A stretch of DNA of 38,926 nucleotides from Candidatus Caccoplasma merdipullorum (GTDB taxonomy: Bacteria > Bacteroidota > Bacteroidia > Bacteroidales > G3-4614): the NCBI GenBank assembly GCA_017694415.1, contig JADIMW010000013.1, forward strand, positions 1 through 38,926, written 5' to 3'. This document shows positions 1-16,294 of this stretch, in pieces. Position numbers and translations under genes: made by a program. The notes under the pieces are model-generated. The model was not told the origin of the DNA and searched no databases. It was given only the letters and a program-made list of their open reading frames with translations. How positions within the stretch are numbered: position 1 is the first letter of the stretch; each line of letters begins with the position of its first letter.

Positions 1-40
1 CATAACCCGGAGGTCTCGAGTTCAATTCTCGATCCCGCTA
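1..40 (+). tRNA. tRNA-Met (CAT anticodon), 3' part only; probably initiator type
   Basis: Window opens at the CAT anticodon. It is followed by AA, anticodon-stem strand CCCGG (C-rich as in initiators), variable loop AGGTC, T-arm TCGAG-TTCAATT-CTCGA, acceptor strand TCCCGCT and discriminator A. No encoded CCA. Confidence 0.85.
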
Positions 41-50
41 CTCGAAAGTA

Positions 51-80
51 AAAGCAATCCTAAACGGGTTGCTTTTTTTA
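51..80 (+). terminator. Rho-independent terminator of tRNA-Met
   Basis: Stem AAAGCAATCC / GGGTTGCTTT followed by a T-run. Confidence 0.8.
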
Positions 81-89
81 TTTCCTGTA

Positions 90-140
90 CAAAAAAAGAT
101 ACCGTCGGATTCCATTTTATGAAAAATATATCCGACGGTA
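90..140 (-). terminator. Terminator downstream of the OMP gene
   Basis: ACCGTCGGAT ... (A)TCCGACGGT inverted repeat; on the minus strand it is followed by ATCTTTTTTTG. Confidence 0.75.
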
Positions 141-166
141 TGTTTTATATGGTGTTCTCCGACTTT

Positions 167-802
167 TCAGAACGATAGTCCCAATCTGAATCCGGCATTG
201 TTCAACCCGTTAATCTTGTATGTCAGCACCTCGGCCTTGTTGGTTGAATAATTGTAATACAACGCTATGTGCAGTCCCACCATATTGTTGGAGGTGAAAT
301 ATATGGTTGTGCCTATTTCGGGGCATATGTAAAAGCCCCAACTGTCATCGCTGCTTTGAAAGGCATTGTAGTAGGAATAGAACTTGGTATATGTCGGACC
401 GAGTTTCAGCGACACATAGGGTGTGGCTATTGCATCGGGGACAAACCTGTATCGGGCCGATACTCCGAAGGGTAACTGAAACATTGAGTGTTGCTGGTCG
501 GTTGTCAAAGCTCCGCCGTTTGACAGTGCGAGAGTTTGCGTTTCGATATACTTGTTGTTGGTGTTGTATGCAAAGAATGCTCCTACGCCGATGTTGTCGG
601 TTATATAATAGCCGCCGTCCAACGACATGCCCCACCCTGCCGCCTTGTCGGCGAATCCGGTATTGATGGGTATGTTGAACTGCCAGTCAACATCCAAATA
701 TCCGTGGTCGGTCAATTGGGCTCTTCCCGTAAGGGGTATCGCTACTATCGCGGCTACTATTATCGCCGCAACTTTTTTGTATATATTGTCTCTCTTTTTC
801 AT
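167..802 (-). CDS. Outer-membrane beta-barrel protein (porin/OmpA-barrel-like)
   Basis: 211 aa, N-terminal signal peptide, alternating amphipathic strands, C-terminal Phe (...RLGLSF). Confidence 0.8.
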   Translation of the reverse strand: MKKRDNIYKKVAAIIVAAIVAIPLTGRAQLTDHGYLDVDWQFNIPINTGFADKAAGWGMSLDGGYYITDNIGVGAFFAYNTNNKYIETQTLALSNGGALTTDQQHSMFQLPFGVSARYRFVPDAIATPYVSLKLGPTYTKFYSYYNAFQSSDDSWGFYICPEIGTTIYFTSNNMVGLHIALYYNYSTNKAEVLTYKINGLNNAGFRLGLSF

Positions 803-832
803 CTTTTCTTCTTTTATTGCTTGTTTCTTCTG

Positions 833-1486
833 TTAGCGTTTTACATACGGCGATTGCATGAATGCCTGATTTACTCCGTTTACAGCCCGTGTTATGTCGG
901 TATATGTGGAACCGGACATGGAGCCGACTACGTAGAAACTCCACATCGGATAGAGTTTCGATGCTGCTTTGTCGATATATATCATTTCTCCGAGCAACGA
1001 ACCGACTTGATAGCTGTATGTCATGGAATATGTGGGATATACATATCCCCATGCAGGCCCCCAGTTGTATCCCCACCACCAGTCATACCAATAATACGGG
1101 GTGTTGTAGTATGTTACGTAATATGTGTCTTCTACGTAGCTCAACTGTATTCCTATATCGGCGGTTGTCCGCTGTTCGGGGTCTTCTATTCGGGTATATC
1201 CGCGCGCTTCGAGGTTCACGGCTGTTGCCGTTATTATTTTTTCGGCATTGGGGTCGCCGTCATCTTGCGAGAATGCCGTTCCCACCCAGTTGGTTACTTT
1301 ACTGCCTAATACTTTTATCGTATCGGGCAGATAGAATGTTGCAAATGATGAAAAATCGGCGTTCTTGTCATATTCGGTATATACCATGAAATTACTCGAC
1401 AACTTGTCCATATCGGGCTCTTTCTGGCATGATGCCGCCACAACAAGTACAACGAATAGCGACAAAATAAGTTTTCCTTTGTTCAT
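833..1486 (-). CDS. DUF4136-family lipoprotein
   Basis: 217 aa; lipobox VVAASC; DFSSFATFYLPDTI... and LEARGYTRI...ADIGIQLSYVEDTYY pattern of DUF4136. 30 bp upstream of the OMP gene (likely operon). Confidence 0.75.
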   Translation of the reverse strand: MNKGKLILSLFVVLVVAASCQKEPDMDKLSSNFMVYTEYDKNADFSSFATFYLPDTIKVLGSKVTNWVGTAFSQDDGDPNAEKIITATAVNLEARGYTRIEDPEQRTTADIGIQLSYVEDTYYVTYYNTPYYWYDWWWGYNWGPAWGYVYPTYSMTYSYQVGSLLGEMIYIDKAASKLYPMWSFYVVGSMSGSTYTDITRAVNGVNQAFMQSPYVKR

Positions 1487-2099
1487 ATTATCTTGATTTT
1501 AAAAATAGATGTTTAATCTGTTACGGTTTTATCTGCTAATTTAAACACTGAAGTTCTAAAATTGTTTTGTATGGCGTTGCTTTTATGGGTTTGTAAATTT
1601 TAAGCGAAAATAGTTATTATATGAATACCTGCAATATGTCAGGGCAGTTTTTATGACTCCGCCTTGCTTAAGCGTGGTTTTGACCGCTATTGCACTTTTC
1701 AGGCTGTCGGAGCGCGACGATGAAACTGCATATTTTTTGCAAGCACAGGTATTGACGGGGCGGTATCTGCCGACACGCTGAAACGGTTCATGAGCATCTT
1801 TAACGGCGTGCGGGCAAGTTTATCGGGACAAATGACTCTTCGTTCGACTCTTTTGCTGTATCTTTGCAATTATTAAGCGGCGAAAATCGACGATTCCGGC
1901 ACAACTGAACGGGAAGCTTCGTCTTCATCCGTTTTGCCCTTGTTTGAATGGTTTTTGCCTTTAATAACGGTGCATTGATGCAGGTGGGTATTTCATATCT
2001 GATTTTTGTTTGCATTTTTATTCTATAACTGCATGTGCGTCAAGCGCATCGCTCCGTCATTAAAAACTATTATTAATTTTTTATCGTCATAATAAGATT

Positions 2100-4067
2100 A
2101 TGAAAAAGGGGATTTTGATTGTTTCCTTATTGTTTACGGCCTTACAGTTTAATGCTTCGGCTAAGGAGAACGACACGGTATCCAAAACCATCGATTCGAA
2201 ATATGGTTATGCCGTATTTTACAATACCGGCGACATGGAGTGGTACTCGGTATGGAGAGACAGAAAGTGGGGTATTTGCGATAAAGAGGGGAATGAAGTC
2301 GTTCCTTGCCAGTATGATATTATATGGCCTTTCTCCGACGGGGTGGCCATAGTAAATTCGGGAGCTAAATGGATTAAGTCGGACGCTCCTAAAAGGGTAA
2401 GCAAATTGATGCTTCCCGAGATGTTTGATAAGATATGGGATATTGCCGATGACGGCGCATGGGTTTACAGCAGGGAGTCCGGCGGCATTTATAAAATCTC
2501 GGGTGGCAAATTCGGGGTTATCGATAAAACCGGCAAAGAGGTGATTCCTTCGATATATGACGAGGTGGTTCGTTCCGGAAACGGGATAATAAGGGTTAAA
2601 CTGGATAATAAATACGGGTATTTCGATTATACCGGAAAGAAGATTACCGATATAAAATATGATGATGCCGGTATATTCTACTCGGACGGCATGGCATTGG
2701 TAAATATCGGCGGCCAACTTAACAAGAGGGGAAGAATAACCGGCGGTAAGTACGGTTATGTAGATATGACCGGCAACGAGGTTATAAGAATAAAGTATGC
2801 CAAAGCCAAACCGTTTTCCGAAGGGGTTGCCGCGGTATCGGAAGATGGTGCGAACTGGGGTTTTATAAACAGTTCGGGCAAATATGTCCTGTCGCCCGTT
2901 TATGAGAATGCAAGCAGTTTCTTTTCGGGGTGCGCTTCTTTTGCCGAACATGGGAAATACGGGTATATCGACAAAAGCGGTAACAAAATCGTTCCGGCGA
3001 GGTATGACTATACTATGGACTTCAAGAACGGTTTCGGTCGTGTAAAATCGATATGGCGCTGGGGATTCATAAAACCCGACGGGAATCCGGTTACGAGGGT
3101 GGAATTCGACGAAGCATCGGATTTCGACGAGAACGGCATGGCAAAAGTAAAGAGGGGCGGTAAAAGCGGATATATAAATGAGAAGGGGGAAGAGGTTATT
3201 CCTGTTAAATACGATATTATATACCCTTTCTTTAACGACGGTACGGCAAAAGTAAAGGTAAACGGACTGTTTGGAATTATAGACATGAAGGGGAAAGAAA
3301 TCGTCGCCCCCAAATATCAGGATGTAGAGCCGTTCAGGAACGGATATGCCAAGGTAACGTCCGACGACAGGTTCGGCTTCGTGAACAGAGCCGGGAAAGA
3401 GGTTATAAAACCTGAATACGATGATGCCGGCTATGTGGAGAACGGCGTGGTAAGCGTAAACATTGCCGGCAAATGGGGCTGTGTCGATACGACAGGCATG
3501 GAGATTGTACCCGTCATGTACGATGCTGTGGGGAAAATGGACGGAATGATGAGGACGCCTGTAAAATCGGGTCGCAAATGGGGGTATGTCGATAGCCTCG
3601 GCATGAACTCGGTTTATGCGAAGTTCGATACGATAGGTAGTTTTGTAAATGGTCTGGCTGTTGCCAAATATACCGGCAAATGGGGTTTCGTAAACGATAA
3701 GGGGGAAACGGTTATCGGATTTAAATACGATATTGCCGAAGACTTCTGCGATGGATATGCAAAGGTAAGGTCGGCCGGGAAATACGGGTATATCGACCCG
3801 AGCGGCAATTTCATAATTCCTGCCGATTATCAAAACCTGTATGGCTTTAACGATATAATTACGAGGGTCAGCATTATCGAGAAACAGTATGGAAGCGATG
3901 AGATGATTCCGGATGTTTATGATATTTGGAAATTTACCGACGGCTATATCGTTTTCAAAAAGGACGGCAAATGGGGTGCAATGGATAAACACGGCGGCAT
4001 ATTGGTCGCTAACAAATATAACAGCATAGAGGAGGTTAAGAAAGTTCTGTACGAAAGGGTTAAGTAA
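2100..4067 (+). CDS. WG-repeat-containing protein
   Basis: 655 aa with signal peptide and about 14-15 tandem copies of a K[WY]G[YF][IV]D..G.E[VI][IV]P..YD motif. Confidence 0.92.
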   Translation: MKKGILIVSLLFTALQFNASAKENDTVSKTIDSKYGYAVFYNTGDMEWYSVWRDRKWGICDKEGNEVVPCQYDIIWPFSDGVAIVNSGAKWIKSDAPKRVSKLMLPEMFDKIWDIADDGAWVYSRESGGIYKISGGKFGVIDKTGKEVIPSIYDEVVRSGNGIIRVKLDNKYGYFDYTGKKITDIKYDDAGIFYSDGMALVNIGGQLNKRGRITGGKYGYVDMTGNEVIRIKYAKAKPFSEGVAAVSEDGANWGFINSSGKYVLSPVYENASSFFSGCASFAEHGKYGYIDKSGNKIVPARYDYTMDFKNGFGRVKSIWRWGFIKPDGNPVTRVEFDEASDFDENGMAKVKRGGKSGYINEKGEEVIPVKYDIIYPFFNDGTAKVKVNGLFGIIDMKGKEIVAPKYQDVEPFRNGYAKVTSDDRFGFVNRAGKEVIKPEYDDAGYVENGVVSVNIAGKWGCVDTTGMEIVPVMYDAVGKMDGMMRTPVKSGRKWGYVDSLGMNSVYAKFDTIGSFVNGLAVAKYTGKWGFVNDKGETVIGFKYDIAEDFCDGYAKVRSAGKYGYIDPSGNFIIPADYQNLYGFNDIITRVSIIEKQYGSDEMIPDVYDIWKFTDGYIVFKKDGKWGAMDKHGGILVANKYNSIEEVKKVLYERVK

Positions 4068-4083
4068 CAAGCACTCTCGTTTT

Positions 4084-4755
4084 ATGAAATATTATGCCAT
4101 AATCGTTGCCGGTGGTAAGGGCACAAGACTCGGCGGCGGGATACCGAAACAGTTCCGCTTGCTTAACGGACGCCCGATGCTTATGTACACCATGGATGCT
4201 TTTTTTGGGGCAAGAAGAGACATTAATGTTATTGTCGTCCTCCCCGAAGAGCATATCGGTTATTGGCAGTCGCTATGCGACGAGTATGGTTTTAATCCCA
4301 AATACAGCATTGCAAAGGGGGGCGGTTCGAGATGGGAATCGGTTAGGAACGGTCTTGCTCTTGTTGCGGAAAGCGGTATTGTCGCCGTCCATGACGGAGC
4401 TCGTCCTTTGGTTTCTCCTGCCCTTATAAATACTGCTTTCGATACGGCAGAGAGGTTCGGCTCGGCTGTACCGGCCGTTGCTCCTGTCGATTCAATGCGG
4501 ATAATAGACAAAGACGGAAACAGCCGTATCCTTGACAGGGATTGTTGCAGGTGTATTCAAACTCCGCAGGTATTCAGTAGCGAGATTCTTGTTGAAGCTT
4601 ACCGTCTGCCGTTCTCGGAATGTTATACTGATGATGCTTCGGTTGTCGAATCGGCGGGCGGGACGATAAAATTGATTGACGGAGAGAAAAACAATATAAA
4701 GGTAACTGCGTTGCAAGATATTTCGCTTGCGGAAATAATACTGAACGGTGGTTGA
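4084..4755 (+). CDS. ispD: 2-C-methyl-D-erythritol 4-phosphate cytidylyltransferase
   Basis: N-terminal AIIVAGGKGTRLGGGIPKQF, VHDGARPLVSP, CIQTPQVF and YTDDASVVE motifs; 223 aa. Confidence 0.95.
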   Translation: MKYYAIIVAGGKGTRLGGGIPKQFRLLNGRPMLMYTMDAFFGARRDINVIVVLPEEHIGYWQSLCDEYGFNPKYSIAKGGGSRWESVRNGLALVAESGIVAVHDGARPLVSPALINTAFDTAERFGSAVPAVAPVDSMRIIDKDGNSRILDRDCCRCIQTPQVFSSEILVEAYRLPFSECYTDDASVVESAGGTIKLIDGEKNNIKVTALQDISLAEIILNGG

Positions 4756-6844
4756 ATTTGCTTCGGTTGATATAAAGTTTCTTTCGGGTGTCGGTCCGAA
4801 ACGTGCCGAGATACTGAAAAAGGAGGCCGGTATAGCCACCTATGAAGATTTGCTTTATTATTTTCCGTACAAGTATATAGATAAAAGCCGCATTTATAAA
4901 ATATGCGAGATAGACGGCAACATGCCGTATATACAGATTGAAGGGGTCATCACCGACTTTTTTGAACAGGGTAAGGGGAAAGGGAGACGCTTGTGCGCCA
5001 CTTTTTCAGACAAGAGCGGAAGCGTGGAACTGGTATGGTTTCAGGGTATTAAATATATAACGGAACGCTACATGAAGGGGAAACTTTATGTGGTATTCGG
5101 AAAGCCTGCGGTTTATGGCGGGAAGATAACGATAGCTCATCCCGAGATAGATGTTCCGTCAAATAATTCGGATGCGAATCTGACTCTTCAGGGGTATTAT
5201 AATACTACCGAGGTGATGAAAAAGAGATTCATCACGTCAAGATATATTCATAAACTTATCGAGACGCTGTGGAGCAACCGCACCACTCCGTTGCCGGAGA
5301 CTTTGCCGCAGTATGTTGTAAACCGATATTCGCTTATATCGTTGCACGAGGCCATAAGGAACATTCATTTTCCCAAAACGCCGGAGATGCTGCACAAGGC
5401 TCAGTTGCGCCTTAAGTTCGACGAGCTCTTCTATATTCAGTTGAACCTGCTCCGTTATATGAGTCTGCGCAAACAGAATCTGAACGGTTTCAAGTTTTCA
5501 AAAGTGGGCAATTTCGTGAATTCGTTTTACAGAGAGTGCCTGCCTTTCGATTTGACTAACGCTCAAAAACGCGTCATCAAAGAGATTCGCGCCGATATGG
5601 GAAGCGGCAAACAGATGAACAGGCTGTTGCAAGGGGACGTGGGGAGCGGCAAAACGCTTGTTGCCGTAATGTGCATGCTTATTGCCGCCGACAACGACTA
5701 TCAGTCGTGCATAATGGCTCCGACCGAAATTCTCGCTACGCAGCACTACGAAAATATAAGGCGAATGACCTCGAAACTCGGCATCGGTGTCGCGCTTCTT
5801 ACCGGCTCTACTAAAAAGAGCGAACGGGAAGTTATATGCGCCGGGCTGCTTTCGGGGGAGATTAAGATTGTAGTCGGTACTCATGCTCTTATCGAGGAGT
5901 ATGTCGAGTTTCGCAACATTGGGTTTGTAGTTATAGATGAACAGCACCGTTTCGGGGTGGAACAGCGTTCAAAACTTTGGCGTAAGAACGACTCGCCTCC
6001 GCATGTCCTCGTCATGACGGCAACGCCTATTCCGCGCACGTTGGCTATGACGCTTTACGGCGATCTGGATGTTTCGGTTATCGACGAACTGCCTCCTGGC
6101 CGCAAGCCTGTTACTACTCTGCTGCGTTTCGACAATAATCTGCCTGCCATATACGAGGCTTTGCGCAAACAACTTCGGGAAGGGAGGCAGGCTTATATTG
6201 TTTATCCGCTTATCCAGGAGAGCGAGAAGAGCGATTTGAAGAATCTGCTGGATGGGTATGAGCATATAAAAAAGGTCTTCCCCGAATACGAGGTCTGCAT
6301 GGTTCACGGCAAATTGAAAAGCAGGGAGAAGGACGCCGAGATGCAAAAGTTCGTATCGGGCGAGGCGCGCATAATGGTTGCTACTACCGTAATTGAGGTA
6401 GGTGTTGATGTTCCCAACGCTTCGGTAATGATGATTCAGAATGCTGAACGGTTCGGGTTGTCGCAACTGCATCAGTTGAGGGGACGTGTGGGACGGGGCG
6501 CGGAACAGTCGTACTGCATATTGCTTGCTTCGCATAAACTCAGCAACGATTCGCGTCGCCGCCTCGATATTATGTGCAAGACTAACGACGGGTTTGAGAT
6601 TGCCGAGGCCGACCTGCAACTGCGGGGCCCGGGGGATATGGAGGGGACTCAACAGAGCGGTATTCCGTTTAATTTGAGGATTGCGAGGATTACACGCGAC
6701 GGACAGATTCTGCAACTTGCGCGTGAAGCGGCTTCGTTTGTTCTGGATAATGACCCTCTGCTTGAAAGGGAGGAGAATCTGATTTTAAAGAAGAGACTTG
6801 CATTGCTTTTCAAAAAGAGGAGCGACCTGAGGCTGGTTGGTTGA
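4748..6844 (+). CDS. recG: ATP-dependent DNA helicase RecG
   Basis: 698 aa; GDVGSGKT Walker A, IDEQHRFG DEAH-like box, MTATPIPRTL, QLRGRVGRG, N-terminal LSGVGPKRAEIL wedge region. GTG start overlaps the ispD stop by 8 nt. Confidence 0.96.
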   Translation: MVEFASVDIKFLSGVGPKRAEILKKEAGIATYEDLLYYFPYKYIDKSRIYKICEIDGNMPYIQIEGVITDFFEQGKGKGRRLCATFSDKSGSVELVWFQGIKYITERYMKGKLYVVFGKPAVYGGKITIAHPEIDVPSNNSDANLTLQGYYNTTEVMKKRFITSRYIHKLIETLWSNRTTPLPETLPQYVVNRYSLISLHEAIRNIHFPKTPEMLHKAQLRLKFDELFYIQLNLLRYMSLRKQNLNGFKFSKVGNFVNSFYRECLPFDLTNAQKRVIKEIRADMGSGKQMNRLLQGDVGSGKTLVAVMCMLIAADNDYQSCIMAPTEILATQHYENIRRMTSKLGIGVALLTGSTKKSEREVICAGLLSGEIKIVVGTHALIEEYVEFRNIGFVVIDEQHRFGVEQRSKLWRKNDSPPHVLVMTATPIPRTLAMTLYGDLDVSVIDELPPGRKPVTTLLRFDNNLPAIYEALRKQLREGRQAYIVYPLIQESEKSDLKNLLDGYEHIKKVFPEYEVCMVHGKLKSREKDAEMQKFVSGEARIMVATTVIEVGVDVPNASVMMIQNAERFGLSQLHQLRGRVGRGAEQSYCILLASHKLSNDSRRRLDIMCKTNDGFEIAEADLQLRGPGDMEGTQQSGIPFNLRIARITRDGQILQLAREAASFVLDNDPLLEREENLILKKRLALLFKKRSDLRLVG

Positions 6845-6963
6845 GGTTTTTTGATTTTCCTCTGTCCGCTTATCATTTAAGTCCACGGTTTTTGTTTTTC
6901 ACTTTTCATATTGTACGGTACGGTATAGAGGTTTTCCCCTTGTATGTTTTTATAATATAATGT

Positions 6964-7008
6964 AAAAGCCGCAGAGAGTTTTGGCTTTCTCTCTGCGGCT
7001 TATTTTTC
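6964..7008. terminator. Bidirectional terminator between recG and GH92 (convergent)
   Basis: Stem AAGCCGCAGAGAG / CTCTCTGCGGCTT with T-rich flanks on both strands. Confidence 0.85.
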
Positions 7009-7083
7009 ACGACGTGTTGTCGCACCCCGCTTGTGTATCTTGGCTTCTGTCTGTTTAAGGGGTTGCGGTACGTTATCGGTTCT

Positions 7084-9360
7084 TTATTCTTTCCATATTT
7101 GCGACGGTGCCGACCCCATATCCAGTACGAGTTGTCCGCCGGACATTATGTCTTCGTGCGTTATAAACGGCGCAGCCAACGGTGTTCCGTTCAGTTCGGC
7201 TTTTTGTATGTATTTATTCTGTCGCGTATTGTTATTGACTGTTATGGTAAAGGTCTTGCCCGATTCGAGGGGTATTGCTACATGGTCGAATATCGGTCGG
7301 CCTATCGAATATACGGGGTTACCCGGAGCTACTTGGTATATTCCTATGCTGTTGAGTATATACCATGCGGACATTTGCCCGCAGTCCTCGTTGCCGGATA
7401 TTCCGTCGGGGTCGATTCGGTACTGCGAATAGAGTATGGAATCGAGCATGGCTTGTGTTTTTTCGGGATACCCTACGTAATTGTAGAGGTGCGCTATGTG
7501 GTGGCTCGGTTCGTTTCCGTGGGCATACAGGCCTATCAGCCCGCTTATGTCGGCCGATACGTTGTCGCCCTGCAACGGGGTTTCGTTATAGAAGAGGGAA
7601 TCGAGCTTGGTGACGAAGGCTTCTTTTCCGCCCATCAAATCGACAAGTCCTTGTACGTCGTGCGGTACGAACCATGTCCATTGCCATGCTATGCCTTCGC
7701 AATAATCGTCGTCGCGGTGATTGGAGGCATACGGATTGAACGGGGTGCGCCATTTTCCTTTGCTGTCTTTTCCACGCATGAAGCCGGTCGATGCGTCGTA
7801 ATAGTTTTTGTAGTAACGGCCTCTTTGGGCAAAGGCTGCGGTATCTTCGTCATGGCCTGTTGCTGCTGCGAATACTGATATGCACCAGTCGTCGTAGGCA
7901 TATTCGAGGGCTTTTGCCACCGCTTCGTTTTCTTTGTCGCACGGTACATAGCCGAGACGTTCTTTGAGCCTTTTCGACTCGGGCTGCAGATAGGGCATAA
8001 AGGCGCGCGGCACTATTATTCCGGTTGTGTCGCCGTTGGAGGATTTCTTCATTCCTGCATAGGCGGCTTCTATATCGAAATCGCGGGTTCCTTTTACGTA
8101 TGCGTCGGTTATGACGGATACGGCATTGTACCCTATCATCGTGGCGGTGTAGTTGGAGGCTAATTCCCACATCGGAAGGGCTCCTCCTTCTTTATATTTT
8201 TCTACTAACGAGTTTACGAAATCGGCATTGAGTTTCGGGTCGATTATCGTCATCATGGGGTGGTAGGCGCGGAATGTGTCCCAAAGCGAGAATATGGTGT
8301 ATATGGGACGGTCGGTGGTGTGTATCTTCCTGTCCATTCCCATATACCGGCCGTCAATGTCGGTGAAGAGATTCGGGCAGAGAGATGCGCGATAGAGCGA
8401 TGTATAGAATATCTTCATCGCTTCGGTATCGGTCGTTTCTACCTCCACTCTCGACAATGCCTTGTTCCATTCGTCGCGGGCGGCTTTCCGTACTTCGTCG
8501 AACTGCCAGCCGGGCATCTCGGCCTGCATGTTGCCGGCTGCTCCTTGGGTATCGACTCCTGATAATGCTATTTTAACCAACAACGTATTGTCGGGAAGCG
8601 AGGGGAATGTCAGTATGGCTTTTGCCCTCGGTTCTTTGCCGTTGGGGGTTGTTATCGTGTCGGTGTAGAGTTTGCATGTAAACGGTTGTGATGTTACGGC
8701 ATAAAAGTTTATGGCTTGTTCCCATGCCCACCCTTTTGTCTGCTTGCTTCCTTGTATTACGGTATCGGACGGTGCTGAGAGGGCGAGGATGTCGTTGCGC
8801 TGTATTCCGAACACGTCGAGGTTGTAGTCTAAATCCACTATCAGCGTAGCACTGTCGGTTTGGGGGAATGTGAAACGGTATATCGCAGTGCGTTGTGTTG
8901 CGGTTATCTCGGCTTTTATTCCATAGGTATCGAGCATTACGGAATAGTATCCCGGTTCGGCGGTTTCGTTTTCATGCGAGAATGGCGACGCATAGGGCAT
9001 CTGCTGCGATTCTTCGTCGGTGCGGTCGATAACCGCAGGTGTTCCTATTACGGGCATTATCAGTATGTCGCCGTAGTCGCTGCATCCTGTTCCGCTGAGG
9101 TGGGTCTGGGAGAATCCGTTTATCGTGGTATCGGAATAGTGGTATCCTGCACAGGCATCCCACCCGAATACCCGCGTGTCGGGGCTCGGCTGTATCATCG
9201 GGTATGGTACTACGGCTCCGGGATAAACGTGTCCGTGTCCTCCGGTTCCTACAAACGGATCGACGTAAGCGGCGTAGTCGTTCTGCTTTTTGCCGCACGA
9301 GGCGGTCAATGCCAGCGTCATGAGCATTATGACCGAGTTTACGATTTTTCTTTTATCCAT
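7084..9360 (-). CDS. GH92 family alpha-mannosidase, lipoprotein
   Basis: 758 aa; lipobox LTASC; YVDPFVGTGGHGHVYPGA, HLSGTGCSDYGD, EGIAWQWTWFVPHD and GNEDCGQMSAWYI signatures of GH92. Confidence 0.93.
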   Translation of the reverse strand: MDKRKIVNSVIMLMTLALTASCGKKQNDYAAYVDPFVGTGGHGHVYPGAVVPYPMIQPSPDTRVFGWDACAGYHYSDTTINGFSQTHLSGTGCSDYGDILIMPVIGTPAVIDRTDEESQQMPYASPFSHENETAEPGYYSVMLDTYGIKAEITATQRTAIYRFTFPQTDSATLIVDLDYNLDVFGIQRNDILALSAPSDTVIQGSKQTKGWAWEQAINFYAVTSQPFTCKLYTDTITTPNGKEPRAKAILTFPSLPDNTLLVKIALSGVDTQGAAGNMQAEMPGWQFDEVRKAARDEWNKALSRVEVETTDTEAMKIFYTSLYRASLCPNLFTDIDGRYMGMDRKIHTTDRPIYTIFSLWDTFRAYHPMMTIIDPKLNADFVNSLVEKYKEGGALPMWELASNYTATMIGYNAVSVITDAYVKGTRDFDIEAAYAGMKKSSNGDTTGIIVPRAFMPYLQPESKRLKERLGYVPCDKENEAVAKALEYAYDDWCISVFAAATGHDEDTAAFAQRGRYYKNYYDASTGFMRGKDSKGKWRTPFNPYASNHRDDDYCEGIAWQWTWFVPHDVQGLVDLMGGKEAFVTKLDSLFYNETPLQGDNVSADISGLIGLYAHGNEPSHHIAHLYNYVGYPEKTQAMLDSILYSQYRIDPDGISGNEDCGQMSAWYILNSIGIYQVAPGNPVYSIGRPIFDHVAIPLESGKTFTITVNNNTRQNKYIQKAELNGTPLAAPFITHEDIMSGGQLVLDMGSAPSQIWKE

Positions 9361-9393
9361 ATTTTTGTTTTTGATAGATATTGTTTTTGCTTT

Positions 9394-12579
<3,186 letters not shown>

Positions 12580-12659
12580 TCAGCAAACTGGATTCTTGTT
12601 TTTATTTCTGTTTTTTATTGTTTTCTGTCTGTTGTTGTTTTATCTGTTTTTTTTCGCGC

Positions 12660-15896
<3,237 letters not shown>

Positions 15897-15932
15897 TTAC
15901 GCATTAATACTTTTTTCTTCTTCCAACAGTTA

Positions 15933-15962
15933 CAAAGATAAAACACCATGTCTATTTTACAA
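15933..15962 (-). promoter_or_regulatory. Bacteroidota promoter for the GH2-GH2-GH92 arm
   Basis: Minus strand reads TTG-N19-TATCTTTG, exact match to the Bacteroides -33/-7 (TTTG / TAnnTTTG) pattern, about 50 nt upstream of the first GH2 start. Confidence 0.75.
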
Positions 15963-16294
15963 TGATTCTTTTTTATATCAAATCTTTCACAAAACTGTCG
16001 CAATCATAAAAATGCCTGAAATAAAGGAGTCGCCTTATTTTTATAATTGTTACATAAAATAAAACACGGATTTGGCAAAGTTAAAAATAAATTTCATAAA
16101 TACGAAAATTATTGCAAGCATGACAAAACCGGGTTAACAAACTGTAACAATGCGTGTCGAGACTGCCAGCTTTCACATATTTTAATTGCGCACGGTTAGG
16201 TAATCTCGGCATAAATTGTTATTTTTACGAAAATTTTTCAGAGGATAACTAACAAAATTAGAAATCATCATATTTAGCACAACTAATACAAACC

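Noticed and set aside
1800-2015. 71-aa minus ORF in the 1487-2099 intergenic region
   Set aside because: Basic, low-information composition, no domain or signal peptide and no adjacent promoter; not supportable as a gene.
2142-4070. 642-aa antisense ORF almost coextensive with the WG-repeat gene
   Set aside because: The sense strand has a clear repeated protein family. The antisense frame stays open because the repeats and codon bias rarely give antisense stops; its peptide shows only mirrored repeats and no recognisable domain.
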